Origin: Ferruginibacter sp.
GTDB taxonomy: Bacteria; Bacteroidota; Bacteroidia; Chitinophagales; Chitinophagaceae
DNA: 34,719 nucleotides
Assembly: GCA_030655145.1 (NCBI GenBank)
Contig: JAURWD010000085.1
Span: forward strand, 1 to 34,719
Reading direction: 5' to 3'
The notes under the pieces were generated by a model. It was not told the origin of the DNA. It searched no databases and was given only the letters and a program-made list of their open reading frames with translations. The first letter of the stretch is position 1, and each line of letters opens with the position of its first letter. This document shows, piece after piece, positions 1 to 6,311 of the stretch. Both the position numbers and the translations under genes were made by a program.

Positions 1-1184
1 TTAATCGCGTCTTTTACATGACCATCGGCAAATTCAGTTTCGCGCCTAACGTCTACTACTTGCAGGTTAGGGTCGTGCGGAAGATCCATGGCTAATTCAT
101 CAGCCTCCACATCAATGATCATGTCTATTTTTTCACCAGCCTTTTGCCATGCTTTAAATCCACCTTTCAGATACCCAACCATTTTACTAAAGCCTACCCG
201 TGATAGCCGGATCACTGTTTCTTCTTCTTTTCCCTCATCCGTTATCAGCAACATTGGCTTTGTAAAAGATAATAAGCTGCCTGCCCATTCAGCAAACCTT
301 CCTTCCAGGCCAACAAAAATACTTCCAGGGACAAAGCCTGCCGTAAAATCTTCTACTTTACGCGTATCCAGGATGGTGACATCTTCTGCAGCGATCTTTT
401 TGAATGCAGCCACACTCAATGCAGTAGTACCCGACGCTTTGATGGTATCGAGGCTGGCATACCCCTCTTTATTAATTTGTGCATTGATGGGGAAGTACCT
501 GGGTGCATCGCTCAAACCTTCGGTGACGGATGTCATAAATGCCTCTTTAGTTTGAGGTTGTAAAGCATAATTTGATGCTTTTTCCGCCCCGATTGTGCTG
601 TGCGTATTCGGGCCGAGGTTTTTACCACAACTACTACCAGCGCCATGGGCCGGGTAAACTAGAATATCATCTGCCAGTGGTAAAATCTTCTGCTGGATAG
701 TATCATACATAATGCCCGCCAACTCTTCCTTACTCATGTTTCCACTGCTAAGATCAGGCCGGCCCACGTCCCCTACAAATAAGGTATCGCCAGTGAACAA
801 AGCATGATCACGTCCGCTTTCATCTTTTAACAGGTAGCAACTGCTTTCAATGGTATGGCCGGGAGTGTGGAGCACTTCAATGGTAAGTGCGCCGAGTTTA
901 AATTGTTCCTTGTCCTTTGCAATGTGAACCGGGAATGAAGTTTCAGTCTGCGGGCCATAAACGATTGGTGCACCCGTCTGCTTGCTGAGGTCAAGGTGAC
1001 CACTGACAAAGTCAGCGTGGAAATGGGTTTCAAAAATATACCGGATCACTGCTTTTCTTTCCGCGGCTAGCTTAATGTATGCGTCAATATCTCTTAACGG
1101 ATCAACTACGGCAGCCTCTCCATTGCTTTCTATGTAATAGGCGGCTTCACTCAGGCAGTTTGTATATAATTGTTGTATGTACAT
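1..1184 (-). CDS. CstB-like persulfide dioxygenase with rhodanese domains (3' end outside window)
   Basis: The reading frame starts at ATG 1184 and stays open to the left edge (394 codons), so the C-terminus is missing. Residues about 1-250 form a metallo-beta-lactamase fold with THFHADF (metal ligands H54, H56), H110 in TPGHT, D133 in FTGDTLF, then GDVGRPDL and a PAHGAGSSCG loop; these are hallmarks of the persulfide dioxygenase (ETHE1/Blh/CstB) group, which oxidises glutathione or other persulfides to sulfite. HADF in place of HADH fits a single-iron site. Residues about 270-375 look like a rhodanese domain whose catalytic-Cys position is occupied by LLITDEGKEEE, i.e. a pseudo-rhodanese, and a second rhodanese begins near residue 380. 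The order MBL, inactive rhodanese, rhodanese is that of CstB. It lies downstream of an ArsR-type gene on the same strand. Family call firm; exact substrate inferred. Confidence 0.88.
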   Translation of the reverse strand, partial: MYIQQLYTNCLSEAAYYIESNGEAAVVDPLRDIDAYIKLAAERKAVIRYIFETHFHADFVSGHLDLSKQTGAPIVYGPQTETSFPVHIAKDKEQFKLGALTIEVLHTPGHTIESSCYLLKDESGRDHALFTGDTLFVGDVGRPDLSSGNMSKEELAGIMYDTIQQKILPLADDILVYPAHGAGSSCGKNLGPNTHSTIGAEKASNYALQPQTKEAFMTSVTEGLSDAPRYFPINAQINKEGYASLDTIKASGTTALSVAAFKKIAAEDVTILDTRKVEDFTAGFVPGSIFVGLEGRFAEWAGSLLSFTKPMLLITDEGKEEETVIRLSRVGFSKMVGYLKGGFKAWQKAGEKIDMIIDVEADELAMDLPHDPNLQVVDVRRETEFADGHVKDAI

Positions 1185-1202
1185 TTTCAGATTATTAGGG
1201 TA

Positions 1203-1210
1203 CAAAGTTA
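1203..1210 (-). promoter_or_regulatory. -7 box upstream of the persulfide dioxygenase gene
   Basis: On the minus strand the bases read TAACTTTG, a full match to the Bacteroidota -7 consensus TAnnTTTG, 18 bases before the ATG at 1184. No good -33 TTTG is seen because the upstream bases belong to the arsR terminator. The gene can therefore be transcribed separately from arsR. Confidence 0.45.
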
Positions 1211-1242
1211 AAAAACAAAAAGCGGATGTATGAACACCCGCT
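1210..1242 (-). terminator. Rho-independent terminator after the arsR-type gene
   Basis: AGCGGGTG and CATCCGCT (minus strand, 1242-1221) pair over 8 positions with one G-U pair and a 6-base loop, followed by CTTTTTGTTTTTT. It separates the regulator gene from the dioxygenase gene downstream. Confidence 0.7.
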
Positions 1243-1265
1243 TCTTTGTAAAAACTTGAGATCGT

Positions 1266-1619
1266 TTATCCAATCAACTGTGTAACAAAATTGCTTATCT
1301 CGTCAATTCTCTTGTGATTAATGATATAGAATATAAACTTTCCATCACGCTGTGTCGTTACAATTCCAGCCTTTCTTAAAATGGCCAGGTGCTGCGAAGC
1401 AACAGATTGTTCAAGTTTAAGTCTTACATAAATCTCAGTTACAGTGATTTTCTTCTCTTCTTCAATCAGTTTAATGAGTTGCTGACGTAACTTATGATTC
1501 AAAGCCCTCAGAATTAAGGCAGCCTTCTTCACATTATAGTAGTCAATCTTGATTGAACCGGTCTTTGTAGGTTGTGGAATGCCTACATCTTGCCTCTGGA
1601 CTGCGGTGTCATTTGTCAT
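1266..1619 (-). CDS. ArsR-family winged-helix transcriptional regulator
   Basis: A 117-residue protein with a winged helix-turn-helix at about residues 36-108: VTEIYVRLKLEQSVASQHLA is the recognition region, followed by LRKAGIVTTQRDGK and the wing KFIFYIIN. This is the ArsR/SmtB layout (dimeric repressor, one small domain). The protein has no cysteine at all, so it can use neither the CxC metal site of ArsR/CadC nor the two-Cys persulfide switch of BigR/SqrR, despite its persulfide dioxygenase neighbour 81 bases downstream on the same strand. A TAnnTTTG box lies 25 bases before the ATG and a terminator follows the stop. The ligand is unknown, and control of the neighbour is plausible but not shown. 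The N-terminal 25 residues are Thr/Gln/Pro-rich and probably disordered. Confidence 0.88.
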   Translation of the reverse strand: MTNDTAVQRQDVGIPQPTKTGSIKIDYYNVKKAALILRALNHKLRQQLIKLIEEEKKITVTEIYVRLKLEQSVASQHLAILRKAGIVTTQRDGKFIFYIINHKRIDEISNFVTQLIG

Positions 1620-1644
1620 AGATATTTAATTTTTTTGTACAGCG

Positions 1645-1675
1645 CAAAGATACACTGCAAATTATATAGATGAAA
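1645..1675 (-). promoter_or_regulatory. Putative promoter of the arsR-type gene
   Basis: The -7 box TATCTTTG (1652-1645, minus strand) matches TAnnTTTG fully. TTTC at 1675-1672 is a 3-of-4 match to the -33 TTTG, with a 19-base spacer. The ATG is at 1619, giving a leader of about 20 bases. Confidence 0.5.
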
Positions 1676-1700
1676 ATCCTCATTCCAATATTAACAGCTT

Positions 1701-2390
1701 TTAGAGGTTTACGGGAGTGATGTTTGGGGAGAAAAAGTCCTTCAAATACAGGGGTTCCACATATGCGTTATCTGCAAAATCTCCGAGCTCATATTTTTGA
1801 AACGCTAATTTGCTCATTGCCAGTGCATTGTTACCTGCAGCCTTTACTACCACCCGTTGGTAATCGATCAACTGGATAAACTTAGCTGCGCCATCTCCGA
1901 AAAACCAAATCGTATTTTTTAACAACCAATTAGCAAAGCTGTCGGCTGTAAGCACCATCGCAACAGGTGAAAGAAGTTCGCTCATGTTGGCGTCGAATAG
2001 CGCCGTATATACTTCCATACGCCGGGCATCGATCATTGGGCAAAAAATAACCTCCGTTGGCACGGATTGCTGTTCGATAGCTGCCCGGGTAAGCACCTGG
2101 AGCGAGCCAATGGTTACAAGGGGTTTATTTAATGCATAACAAAGGCCTTTTGCACTTGCCATACCAACGCGGAGTCCGGTGTAAGAGCCGGGTCCATAGC
2201 ACACAGCAATAGCAGCTAGCTCTTTTGCCGAGATATCAGCCCGCTGTAGAATGTTTTTAATGGCTGGTTGAACGAAGGCTGCATGATCTTTCATTTCAGT
2301 ATTCGTTTCCTCGAACATTAATTCTCCAGCAAAAGACAAGCTGATGCTGGCGGTTTTGAATGCGGTATCTATTTGTAATATGAAACTCAT
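1701..2390 (-). CDS. tsaB: tRNA threonylcarbamoyladenosine biosynthesis protein TsaB
   Basis: TsaB is the non-catalytic ASKHA-fold partner of TsaD and TsaE in making the universal t6A37 modification of ANN-decoding tRNAs in the cytoplasm. The 229-residue product opens with FILQIDTAFKTASISL (the phosphate-1 loop region) and has the family signature CYGPGSYTGLRVGMASAKGL at residues 64-83. An in-frame ATG lies 30 bases further upstream (2420), but I take the start at 2390 because its ATG overlaps the TGA of the preceding dehydrogenase-like gene as ATGA, a typical coupling overlap, and because the protein then begins directly with the conserved strand. Length is usual for the family (about 220-240). 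No terminator is visible between it and the arsR promoter. Confidence 0.94.
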   Translation of the reverse strand: MSFILQIDTAFKTASISLSFAGELMFEETNTEMKDHAAFVQPAIKNILQRADISAKELAAIAVCYGPGSYTGLRVGMASAKGLCYALNKPLVTIGSLQVLTRAAIEQQSVPTEVIFCPMIDARRMEVYTALFDANMSELLSPVAMVLTADSFANWLLKNTIWFFGDGAAKFIQLIDYQRVVVKAAGNNALAMSKLAFQKYELGDFADNAYVEPLYLKDFFSPNITPVNL

Positions 2391-2986
2391 AATTGTGCTT
2401 CTTGCTCCAGTAAATGACACGGGTGGTACCTCCTGTCGCGAGTGCTTAGTTTATATAATAGTTCTAAAACTTGCTGAGGTCCAATCCGGGCACACCAGTC
2501 AAAAGGTCCGAAAGGATAGTTGGTTCCCAACTTCATGGCGGTATCGATCTCCCCTCTGGTACTCACCTCTTCTTCCAGCGCAAAAAAAGCTTCGTTGATG
2601 ATCATGGAAATAATGCGGGGAGCCACAAAACCTACCTGGTCTTCGACAAAGCTGGCTTCTTTCTCTAAAATCCTTAGGACGCTTAACGCAGCTTCCGAAG
2701 GAAGACCAGCCATCTCCCATTTTTTTTTGCCAATAAAGCCAGGCCATCCATTAAAACGAACAATATTATTACCTGCGCTCATTTCCGAAAGCGTATTGTT
2801 AACAGCGTTGATGAATACCGGTTGGGTAAACCGGGACCAATCTAATTTCACCGAATCATCCAACACTATAATTGCGGAGGATGCAGGCGAAAGCTCATTC
2901 AGATCCGTTACCAACGTCACACCTTCAACGGCTCCAGGCATCAGCTCCTTCCATTGTTCTTTGCTCCCAAACACGCTGATATTCAT
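2387..2986 (-). CDS. Short 3-hydroxyacyl-CoA dehydrogenase-like protein, apparently catalytically degenerate
   Basis: A 199-residue protein. Residues about 115-175 match the C-terminal helical domain of 3-hydroxyacyl-CoA dehydrogenases: GFVAPRIISMIINEAFFALE, then EIDTAMKLGTNYPFGPFDW. The N-terminal half is only about 95 residues instead of about 180 and lacks the Rossmann GxGxxG; it starts MNISVFGSKEQW. Where the family has the catalytic His in an HFFNP motif, this protein reads IVRFNGWPGF (R77), so the His seems lost. It may be a pseudo-enzyme or a protein that binds CoA or another ligand. Its TGA overlaps the tsaB start by 4 bases, so the two are co-transcribed and probably translationally coupled. 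It is divergent from ridA across 63 bases. The fold call is good; the function is unknown. Confidence 0.75.
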   Translation of the reverse strand: MNISVFGSKEQWKELMPGAVEGVTLVTDLNELSPASSAIIVLDDSVKLDWSRFTQPVFINAVNNTLSEMSAGNNIVRFNGWPGFIGKKKWEMAGLPSEAALSVLRILEKEASFVEDQVGFVAPRIISMIINEAFFALEEEVSTRGEIDTAMKLGTNYPFGPFDWCARIGPQQVLELLYKLSTRDRRYHPCHLLEQEAQL

Positions 2987-2998
2987 TCTCTTTTTTTA

Positions 2999-3006
2999 CA
3001 AAAATA
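2999..3006 (-). promoter_or_regulatory. -7 box for the dehydrogenase-like/tsaB unit
   Basis: TATTTTTG on the minus strand fully matches TAnnTTTG, 12 bases before the ATG at 2986. The leader would be only about 6 bases. No clear -33 is seen. Confidence 0.4.
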
Positions 3007-3022
3007 GGTGGTTGATTAAAGA

Positions 3023-3030
3023 TATATTTG
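3023..3030 (+). promoter_or_regulatory. -7 box for ridA
   Basis: TATATTTG fully matches TAnnTTTG and ends 19 bases before the ridA ATG. A T-rich stretch ending TTTA at 2995-2998 is the only -33 candidate (24-base spacer). The box is 16 bases from the oppositely directed -7 box at 2999-3006. Confidence 0.5.
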
Positions 3031-3049
3031 CATTCGTTAAAACAAAGTA

Positions 3050-3430
3050 ATGAGTAAGCAGGTCATCAATACCAGTAATGCGCCGGCTCCAATAGGGCCA
3101 TATAACCAGGCAGTGAAAGCAGGCAATTTGTTATTTATCTCCGGGCAGGTTGCCCTGAAGCCCGGCACGGGCGATTTTGCCAATGCCAGCATTCAGGAAG
3201 AGGCCCACCAAGTAATGGAAAATTTGCATTCCATTTTAGTGGAAGCGGGTATGACTTTCAATAACGTGGTAAAGACCACGATTTTTTTAAGCGATATGAA
3301 CTTGTTTGCAGAGGTCAACGAGATCTATGCTACCTATTTTGAAGGAAATTTTCCTGCCAGGGAAACCGTGGCCGTAAAAGGGTTACCAAAAAATGCCAAC
3401 GTAGAAATTAGTATGATCGCGTCTGACTAA
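3050..3430 (+). CDS. ridA: RidA family reactive intermediate (2-aminoacrylate/imine) deaminase
   Basis: A 126-residue protein of typical RidA length. RidA trimers hydrolyse reactive enamines and imines released by PLP enzymes such as threonine dehydratase, protecting other PLP enzymes. Visible signatures are PAPIGPYNQAVKAGNLLFIS near the N-terminus, SGQVALKPGTG (residues 31-41), NNVVKTTIFLSDM, and FPARETVAV, in which R104 is the substrate carboxylate-binding Arg, with E119 in NVEISMIA near the end. All key residues are present, so an active deaminase is expected rather than one of the degenerate Rid subgroups. The gene stands alone, divergent from the dehydrogenase-like/tsaB unit, with its own -7 box. 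Confidence 0.93.
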   Translation: MSKQVINTSNAPAPIGPYNQAVKAGNLLFISGQVALKPGTGDFANASIQEEAHQVMENLHSILVEAGMTFNNVVKTTIFLSDMNLFAEVNEIYATYFEGNFPARETVAVKGLPKNANVEISMIASD

Positions 3431-3568
3431 CGCCCAGATCAACCTTTTACTTTATCCTGTGATGCCACGAATCAAGTCGTAATCATAAACTCTTTGTTCT
3501 TACAAAAGAAACTTACAGCACAACTTGCTGCTTTTAATACATTTTTACAGCTCAATTTCTAGTCTTCA

Positions 3569-4519
3569 ATGCATACAGGTAGCGAATATTCAGAAAAAAA
3601 GCTGGTGCTTATCACTGCGAAAACGCATGACGTTCTAAAAGAAACTTTAGAGAGGAAGGGTTACGAAGTAGCGTACGAACCACAGATCAATTACGACGAA
3701 CTTTGCGGTAAAATTCATGCAGTTCATGGCTTGGTTGTCACCACACGCTTAAAGATCGACCGTCCGATGCTTGAACAGGCGAACCAGCTTAAATGGATTG
3801 CCCGTCTTGGAAGTGGTATGGAACTTATTGATGTTCCATATGCCCTTGAAAAAGGAATTCAGTGTGAAAGCAGTCCTGAAGGTAATCGTAATGCAGTCGC
3901 AGAACATGTATTGGGCATGATCCTTAACCTGATGAACAACATCGGGTTTAGTTTCGACGAAGTCAAACAGGGTAAATGGAACCGCGATTCCAACCGTGGC
4001 ACTGAATTGGCTGGCAAAACCGTGGGAATCATCGGTTATGGAAACACAGGTAGTTCTGTTGCGAAATTGCTGGGTTCGTTTGGAGTAACGGTGTTAGCAT
4101 ATGATAAGTATAAGTTTGGCTTTGCCCATGGGCATATCAAAGAGGCCAGTCTTGAACAGGTTTGCCGCTATTCAGATGTGATTACCCTTCACCTGCCTTT
4201 GACCAGCGAGACAAGTCATTTTGCGAATGAAGCTTTTTTTGAAGGGCTCGGTCAAAAGCCGGTTTTTGTGAATGCGAGTCGCGGAGGAGTTACGGATACA
4301 AGCGCTCTGATAAAGGCGCTGCAAGAGCAAAGATTATCCGGCGCAGCACTGGATGTGCTGGAAAATGAAAAAATAGATTCCCTTACTGAGGTGCAGCAGG
4401 AACAGCTCAATTTTTTGACGGCTCAGCCCAATGTTATTGTAACGCCCCACATTGCGGGATATAGCCACGAAGCCTTTTACAAGATGAGTACCGTAGTGCT
4501 CGCCAAGTTGGGTATTTAG
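3569..4519 (+). CDS. D-isomer-specific 2-hydroxyacid dehydrogenase (phosphoglycerate dehydrogenase-like)
   Basis: A 316-residue NAD(P)-dependent dehydrogenase. The catalytic domain (residues 1-110 and the C-terminal end) flanks a Rossmann domain with [18 protein letters not shown] (GxGxxG at 156-161) and D179 after the second strand. The catalytic triad is visible: R238 in NASRGG, E267 in LDVLENE and H294 in VTPHIAGYS. Such enzymes reduce 2-keto acids to D-2-hydroxy acids or oxidise 3-phosphoglycerate in serine synthesis. It lacks the ACT domain of full-length SerA. There is no serC beside it, so I leave the substrate open. A 138-base gap precedes it with only a 7-of-8 -7 match (TACATTTT at 3538-3545). 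A terminator-like hairpin follows its stop by 21 bases. Confidence 0.85.
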   Translation: MHTGSEYSEKKLVLITAKTHDVLKETLERKGYEVAYEPQINYDELCGKIHAVHGLVVTTRLKIDRPMLEQANQLKWIARLGSGMELIDVPYALEKGIQCESSPEGNRNAVAEHVLGMILNLMNNIGFSFDEVKQGKWNRDSNRGTELAGKTVGIIGYGNTGSSVAKLLGSFGVTVLAYDKYKFGFAHGHIKEASLEQVCRYSDVITLHLPLTSETSHFANEAFFEGLGQKPVFVNASRGGVTDTSALIKALQEQRLSGAALDVLENEKIDSLTEVQQEQLNFLTAQPNVIVTPHIAGYSHEAFYKMSTVVLAKLGI

Positions 4520-4536
4520 GAATTTGATTATATTTG
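4507..4536 (+). promoter_or_regulatory. Putative greA promoter upstream of a hairpin leader
   Basis: The -7 box TATATTTG (4529-4536) fully matches TAnnTTTG, and GTTG at 4507-4510 gives a 3-of-4 -33 match with an 18-base spacer. A transcript would begin at about 4541, exactly where the terminator-like hairpin starts. A competing promoter reading is TTTG at 4550-4553 with a 17-base spacer and TATTTTTT at 4571-4578 (7 of 8), lying inside the hairpin region. Confidence 0.5.
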
Positions 4537-4540
4537 CAGC

Positions 4541-4580
4541 ATACAACGCTTTGGGGTTCCCAGGGCGTTGTATTTTTTTT
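4541..4580 (+). terminator. Strong intrinsic terminator-type hairpin between the dehydrogenase gene and greA
   Basis: ATACAACGC (4541-4549) pairs perfectly with GCGTTGTAT (4565-4573), followed by eight T residues (4573-4580). It can end the upstream dehydrogenase transcript, but it lies downstream of a good promoter match, so it can also act as a terminator within the greA leader. Confidence 0.8.
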
Positions 4581-4605
4581 CTATTTACTCTAAAAAAAGT
4601 AGTGT

Positions 4606-5079
4606 ATGAGCGAGACGAATTATGTCAAAAAGGACACCTTCGAACAGATGAAAGAAGAACTTCACCAGCTGAAAAGTGTGGACCGTCCAGCAGCAAGCAG
4701 GGCCATTGCCGAAGCCCGGGAAAAAGGAGATCTAAAAGAAAATGCAGAATACGATGCGGCGAAGGAAGCACAAGGTATGCTGGAAGCAAAAATTAAATAC
4801 CTGGAAGGTGTTATTGCCACAGCGCGCATTCTTGACGAAACAAATATTGACACCAGCAAAGTTTCTATCCTCACCAAGGTGACTGTTACCAATATGGGTA
4901 CTAAAAAGAAGGCTACCTACCAGATCGTATCTGAAAAGGAAGCTGATCTGAAATTGGGTAAAATTTCCGTGACTTCGCCAATAGGCAAGGGTTTATTGGG
5001 AAAGGCGATAGGTGAAGTAGCTGAAGTTACTGTGCCTGCCGGGAATCTTAAGTTCAAGGTTGAGAATATTACCCTGTAA
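4606..5079 (+). CDS. greA: Transcription elongation factor GreA
   Basis: GreA enters the secondary channel of RNA polymerase and stimulates cleavage of backtracked RNA. The 157-residue product has the standard two-domain build: an N-terminal coiled coil (residues about 8-75) with the tip motif GDLKENAEYDAAKE, in which D42 and E45 correspond to the catalytic-site acidic pair, and a C-terminal FKBP-like domain with TSPIGKGLLGKAIGE. All expected residues are present and the length is normal. It is followed by its own terminator at 5102-5128 and a HIT-family gene, a gene order I recall from other Bacteroidota. Its leader holds a strong hairpin with a T-tract, so premature termination may control expression. 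Confidence 0.96.
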   Translation: MSETNYVKKDTFEQMKEELHQLKSVDRPAASRAIAEAREKGDLKENAEYDAAKEAQGMLEAKIKYLEGVIATARILDETNIDTSKVSILTKVTVTNMGTKKKATYQIVSEKEADLKLGKISVTSPIGKGLLGKAIGEVAEVTVPAGNLKFKVENITL

Positions 5080-5101
5080 GAGAACCAATCAAAACTTCTT
5101 C

Positions 5102-5128
5102 ACCCATTCGCTCGCGGATGGGTTTTTT
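5102..5128 (+). terminator. Rho-independent terminator after greA
   Basis: ACCCATTCG (5102-5110) and CGGATGGGT (5115-5123) form a 9-pair stem with one G-U pair and the 4-base loop CTCG, followed by six T residues. It lies 22 bases after the greA stop. Confidence 0.88.
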
Positions 5129-5155
5129 GTTGCTTATTTTTAAATTAAAAAATGT

Positions 5156-5551
5156 ATGACCATCTTTTCAAAATTGATCGCGGGGGTATTTCCTAGTTAT
5201 AAGATCGCGGAAAATGAACAGTTTTTTGCTTTCCTCGATATAGCTCCTTTAAAAAAAGGCCATGTCCTCGTGGTTCCAAAGGTTGAAACCGATAAAATCT
5301 TTGATCTTACCGACGAATACTTAGCCGGAATGCTTGTGTTCGCCAAACCAATTGCGCATGCCATAGAAAAATCATCTAACTGCAACCGATGTGGAATGAT
5401 CGTTATCGGGCTCGATGTGCCACATGCCCATATTCATCTTTTGCCTATCAATTCGGCCAATGATCTGAATTTTGCCAATCCCAAACTAAAATTATCGGAG
5501 GAAGAATTCAAGGAGATACAACAATCAATTGTTCAGGCAATGACAACTTAG
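5156..5551 (+). CDS. HIT family nucleotide hydrolase/transferase
   Basis: A 131-residue histidine-triad protein. The opening MTIFSKLIAGVFPSYKIAEN and PLKKGHVLVVPK are typical of the HinT/Fhit-like branch, and the triad H-A-H-I-H is at residues 90-94 in VPHAHIHLLPI; H92 should be the nucleophile that forms the nucleotidyl intermediate. Members hydrolyse nucleoside phosphoramidates or dinucleoside polyphosphates; the precise substrate cannot be read from sequence. It follows greA after a terminator, so it may rely on read-through or on a weak promoter in the AT-rich bases 5130-5150 (TATTTTTA at 5135-5142, 7 of 8). It converges on ruvC with an 11-base gap and no visible terminator. Confidence 0.9.
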   Translation: MTIFSKLIAGVFPSYKIAENEQFFAFLDIAPLKKGHVLVVPKVETDKIFDLTDEYLAGMLVFAKPIAHAIEKSSNCNRCGMIVIGLDVPHAHIHLLPINSANDLNFANPKLKLSEEEFKEIQQSIVQAMTT

Positions 5552-5562
5552 AATTGCAAAAG

Positions 5563-6126
5563 CTATTTTTTTAAGCGGGCAGGGTTCTTTTGCAAAAACT
5601 CTTCCCATCCATTCACTTTTGATCCCCCTGAGATACTAAAAGTTTTTTCCTGGAAGTAGTGACATACCGCAACTGCCAGCGCATCGGAAGCATCAAAATA
5701 ACGCGGGTCTTCATCGAAGGAGAGCAAACGCTGCAACATTTTTAACACCTGCTCTTTACTGGCATTGCCATTACCCGTTACAGATTGCTTTATTTTTTTT
5801 GGAGAATATTCGGTTACGTCCAGTCCGTGACGCATGGCAGCAGCAATGGCCACTCCCTGGGCCCGGCCCAGTTTTAGCATACTTTGTACGTTCTTCCCGA
5901 AAAATGGCGCTTCAATAGCGAACACATCCGGCTTGTATTTTATGATCAGTCCACTTACGGTGTTATATATCAGCTGCAGTTTGCGGTAAGGATCTTCGGT
6001 ACTTCCAGGCCTTAAAATATCCATTTCGAGCAGTGTCAAAGTAGTGCCCCTGATCTCGATGAGACCGTACCCCATAACAACTGTACCCGGGTCGATGCCT
6101 AAAATTATTTTTGGTTTGATTTCCAA
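5563..6126 (-). CDS. ruvC: Crossover junction endodeoxyribonuclease RuvC
   Basis: RuvC is the dimeric resolvase that cuts Holliday junctions made by RuvAB branch migration. The 187-residue product has all four acidic catalytic positions of the RNase H-like fold: D12 in ILGIDPGT, E72 in FAIEAPFFGKN, and D145 and D148 in YFDASDALAVAVCH. GRAQGVAIAAA and the YSPKKIKQSVTGNGNASKEQV segment are also family features. Length is slightly above E. coli RuvC (173) owing to a C-terminal tail of about 25 residues rich in Lys and Asn. No ruvA or ruvB is nearby. It is divergent from the flippase-like gene; only 7-of-8 -7 candidates are seen upstream (for example TAGGTTTA at 6186-6179). Confidence 0.96.
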   Translation of the reverse strand: MEIKPKIILGIDPGTVVMGYGLIEIRGTTLTLLEMDILRPGSTEDPYRKLQLIYNTVSGLIIKYKPDVFAIEAPFFGKNVQSMLKLGRAQGVAIAAAMRHGLDVTEYSPKKIKQSVTGNGNASKEQVLKMLQRLLSFDEDPRYFDASDALAVAVCHYFQEKTFSISGGSKVNGWEEFLQKNPARLKK

Positions 6127-6218
6127 GGTCTTATATCTGATTTAATGCATTAACTGGATTTAAACTAAACTTGCGTTGTAAACCTACTTATTTTATCGTA
6201 ATCATCGCTTCAGCAATA

Positions 6219-6311
6219 ATGCCACAGGTTTTTTCCAAATCTCTTTTATACGATAGCCCGGTTTGGATAAGCGATGGGTATCAGTTGTGGCAAGACAATA
6301 ACATCGTTTGA
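6219..6311 (+). CDS. Possible 30-residue ORF coupled to the flippase-like gene
   Basis: ATG at 6219 opens a 30-codon frame (MPQVFSKSLLYDSPVWISDG and ten more residues) whose TGA (6309-6311) overlaps the TTG start of the next gene as TTGA. The frame is open further upstream, and a TTG at 6171 would add a signal-peptide-like stretch (KPTYFIVIIASA). I recognise no family. It could be a small envelope peptide, a translational-coupling leader, or chance. The only promoter hint is TAAACTTG at 6166-6173 (7 of 8). The main support is the exact overlap with a downstream gene that lacks an ATG near its N-terminus. Confidence 0.3.
   Translation: MPQVFSKSLLYDSPVWISDGYQLWQDNNIV

Noticed and set aside
88-555. 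A 155-codon plus-strand frame
   Set aside because: It lies wholly opposite the persulfide dioxygenase gene, whose minus-strand frame has clear catalytic motifs; its translation is Ser/Pro-rich and resembles nothing.
2520-3050. A 176-codon plus-strand frame opposite the dehydrogenase-like gene
   Set aside because: The minus-strand gene has a recognisable domain and an ATGA overlap with tsaB; the plus-strand frame has neither a family match nor context.
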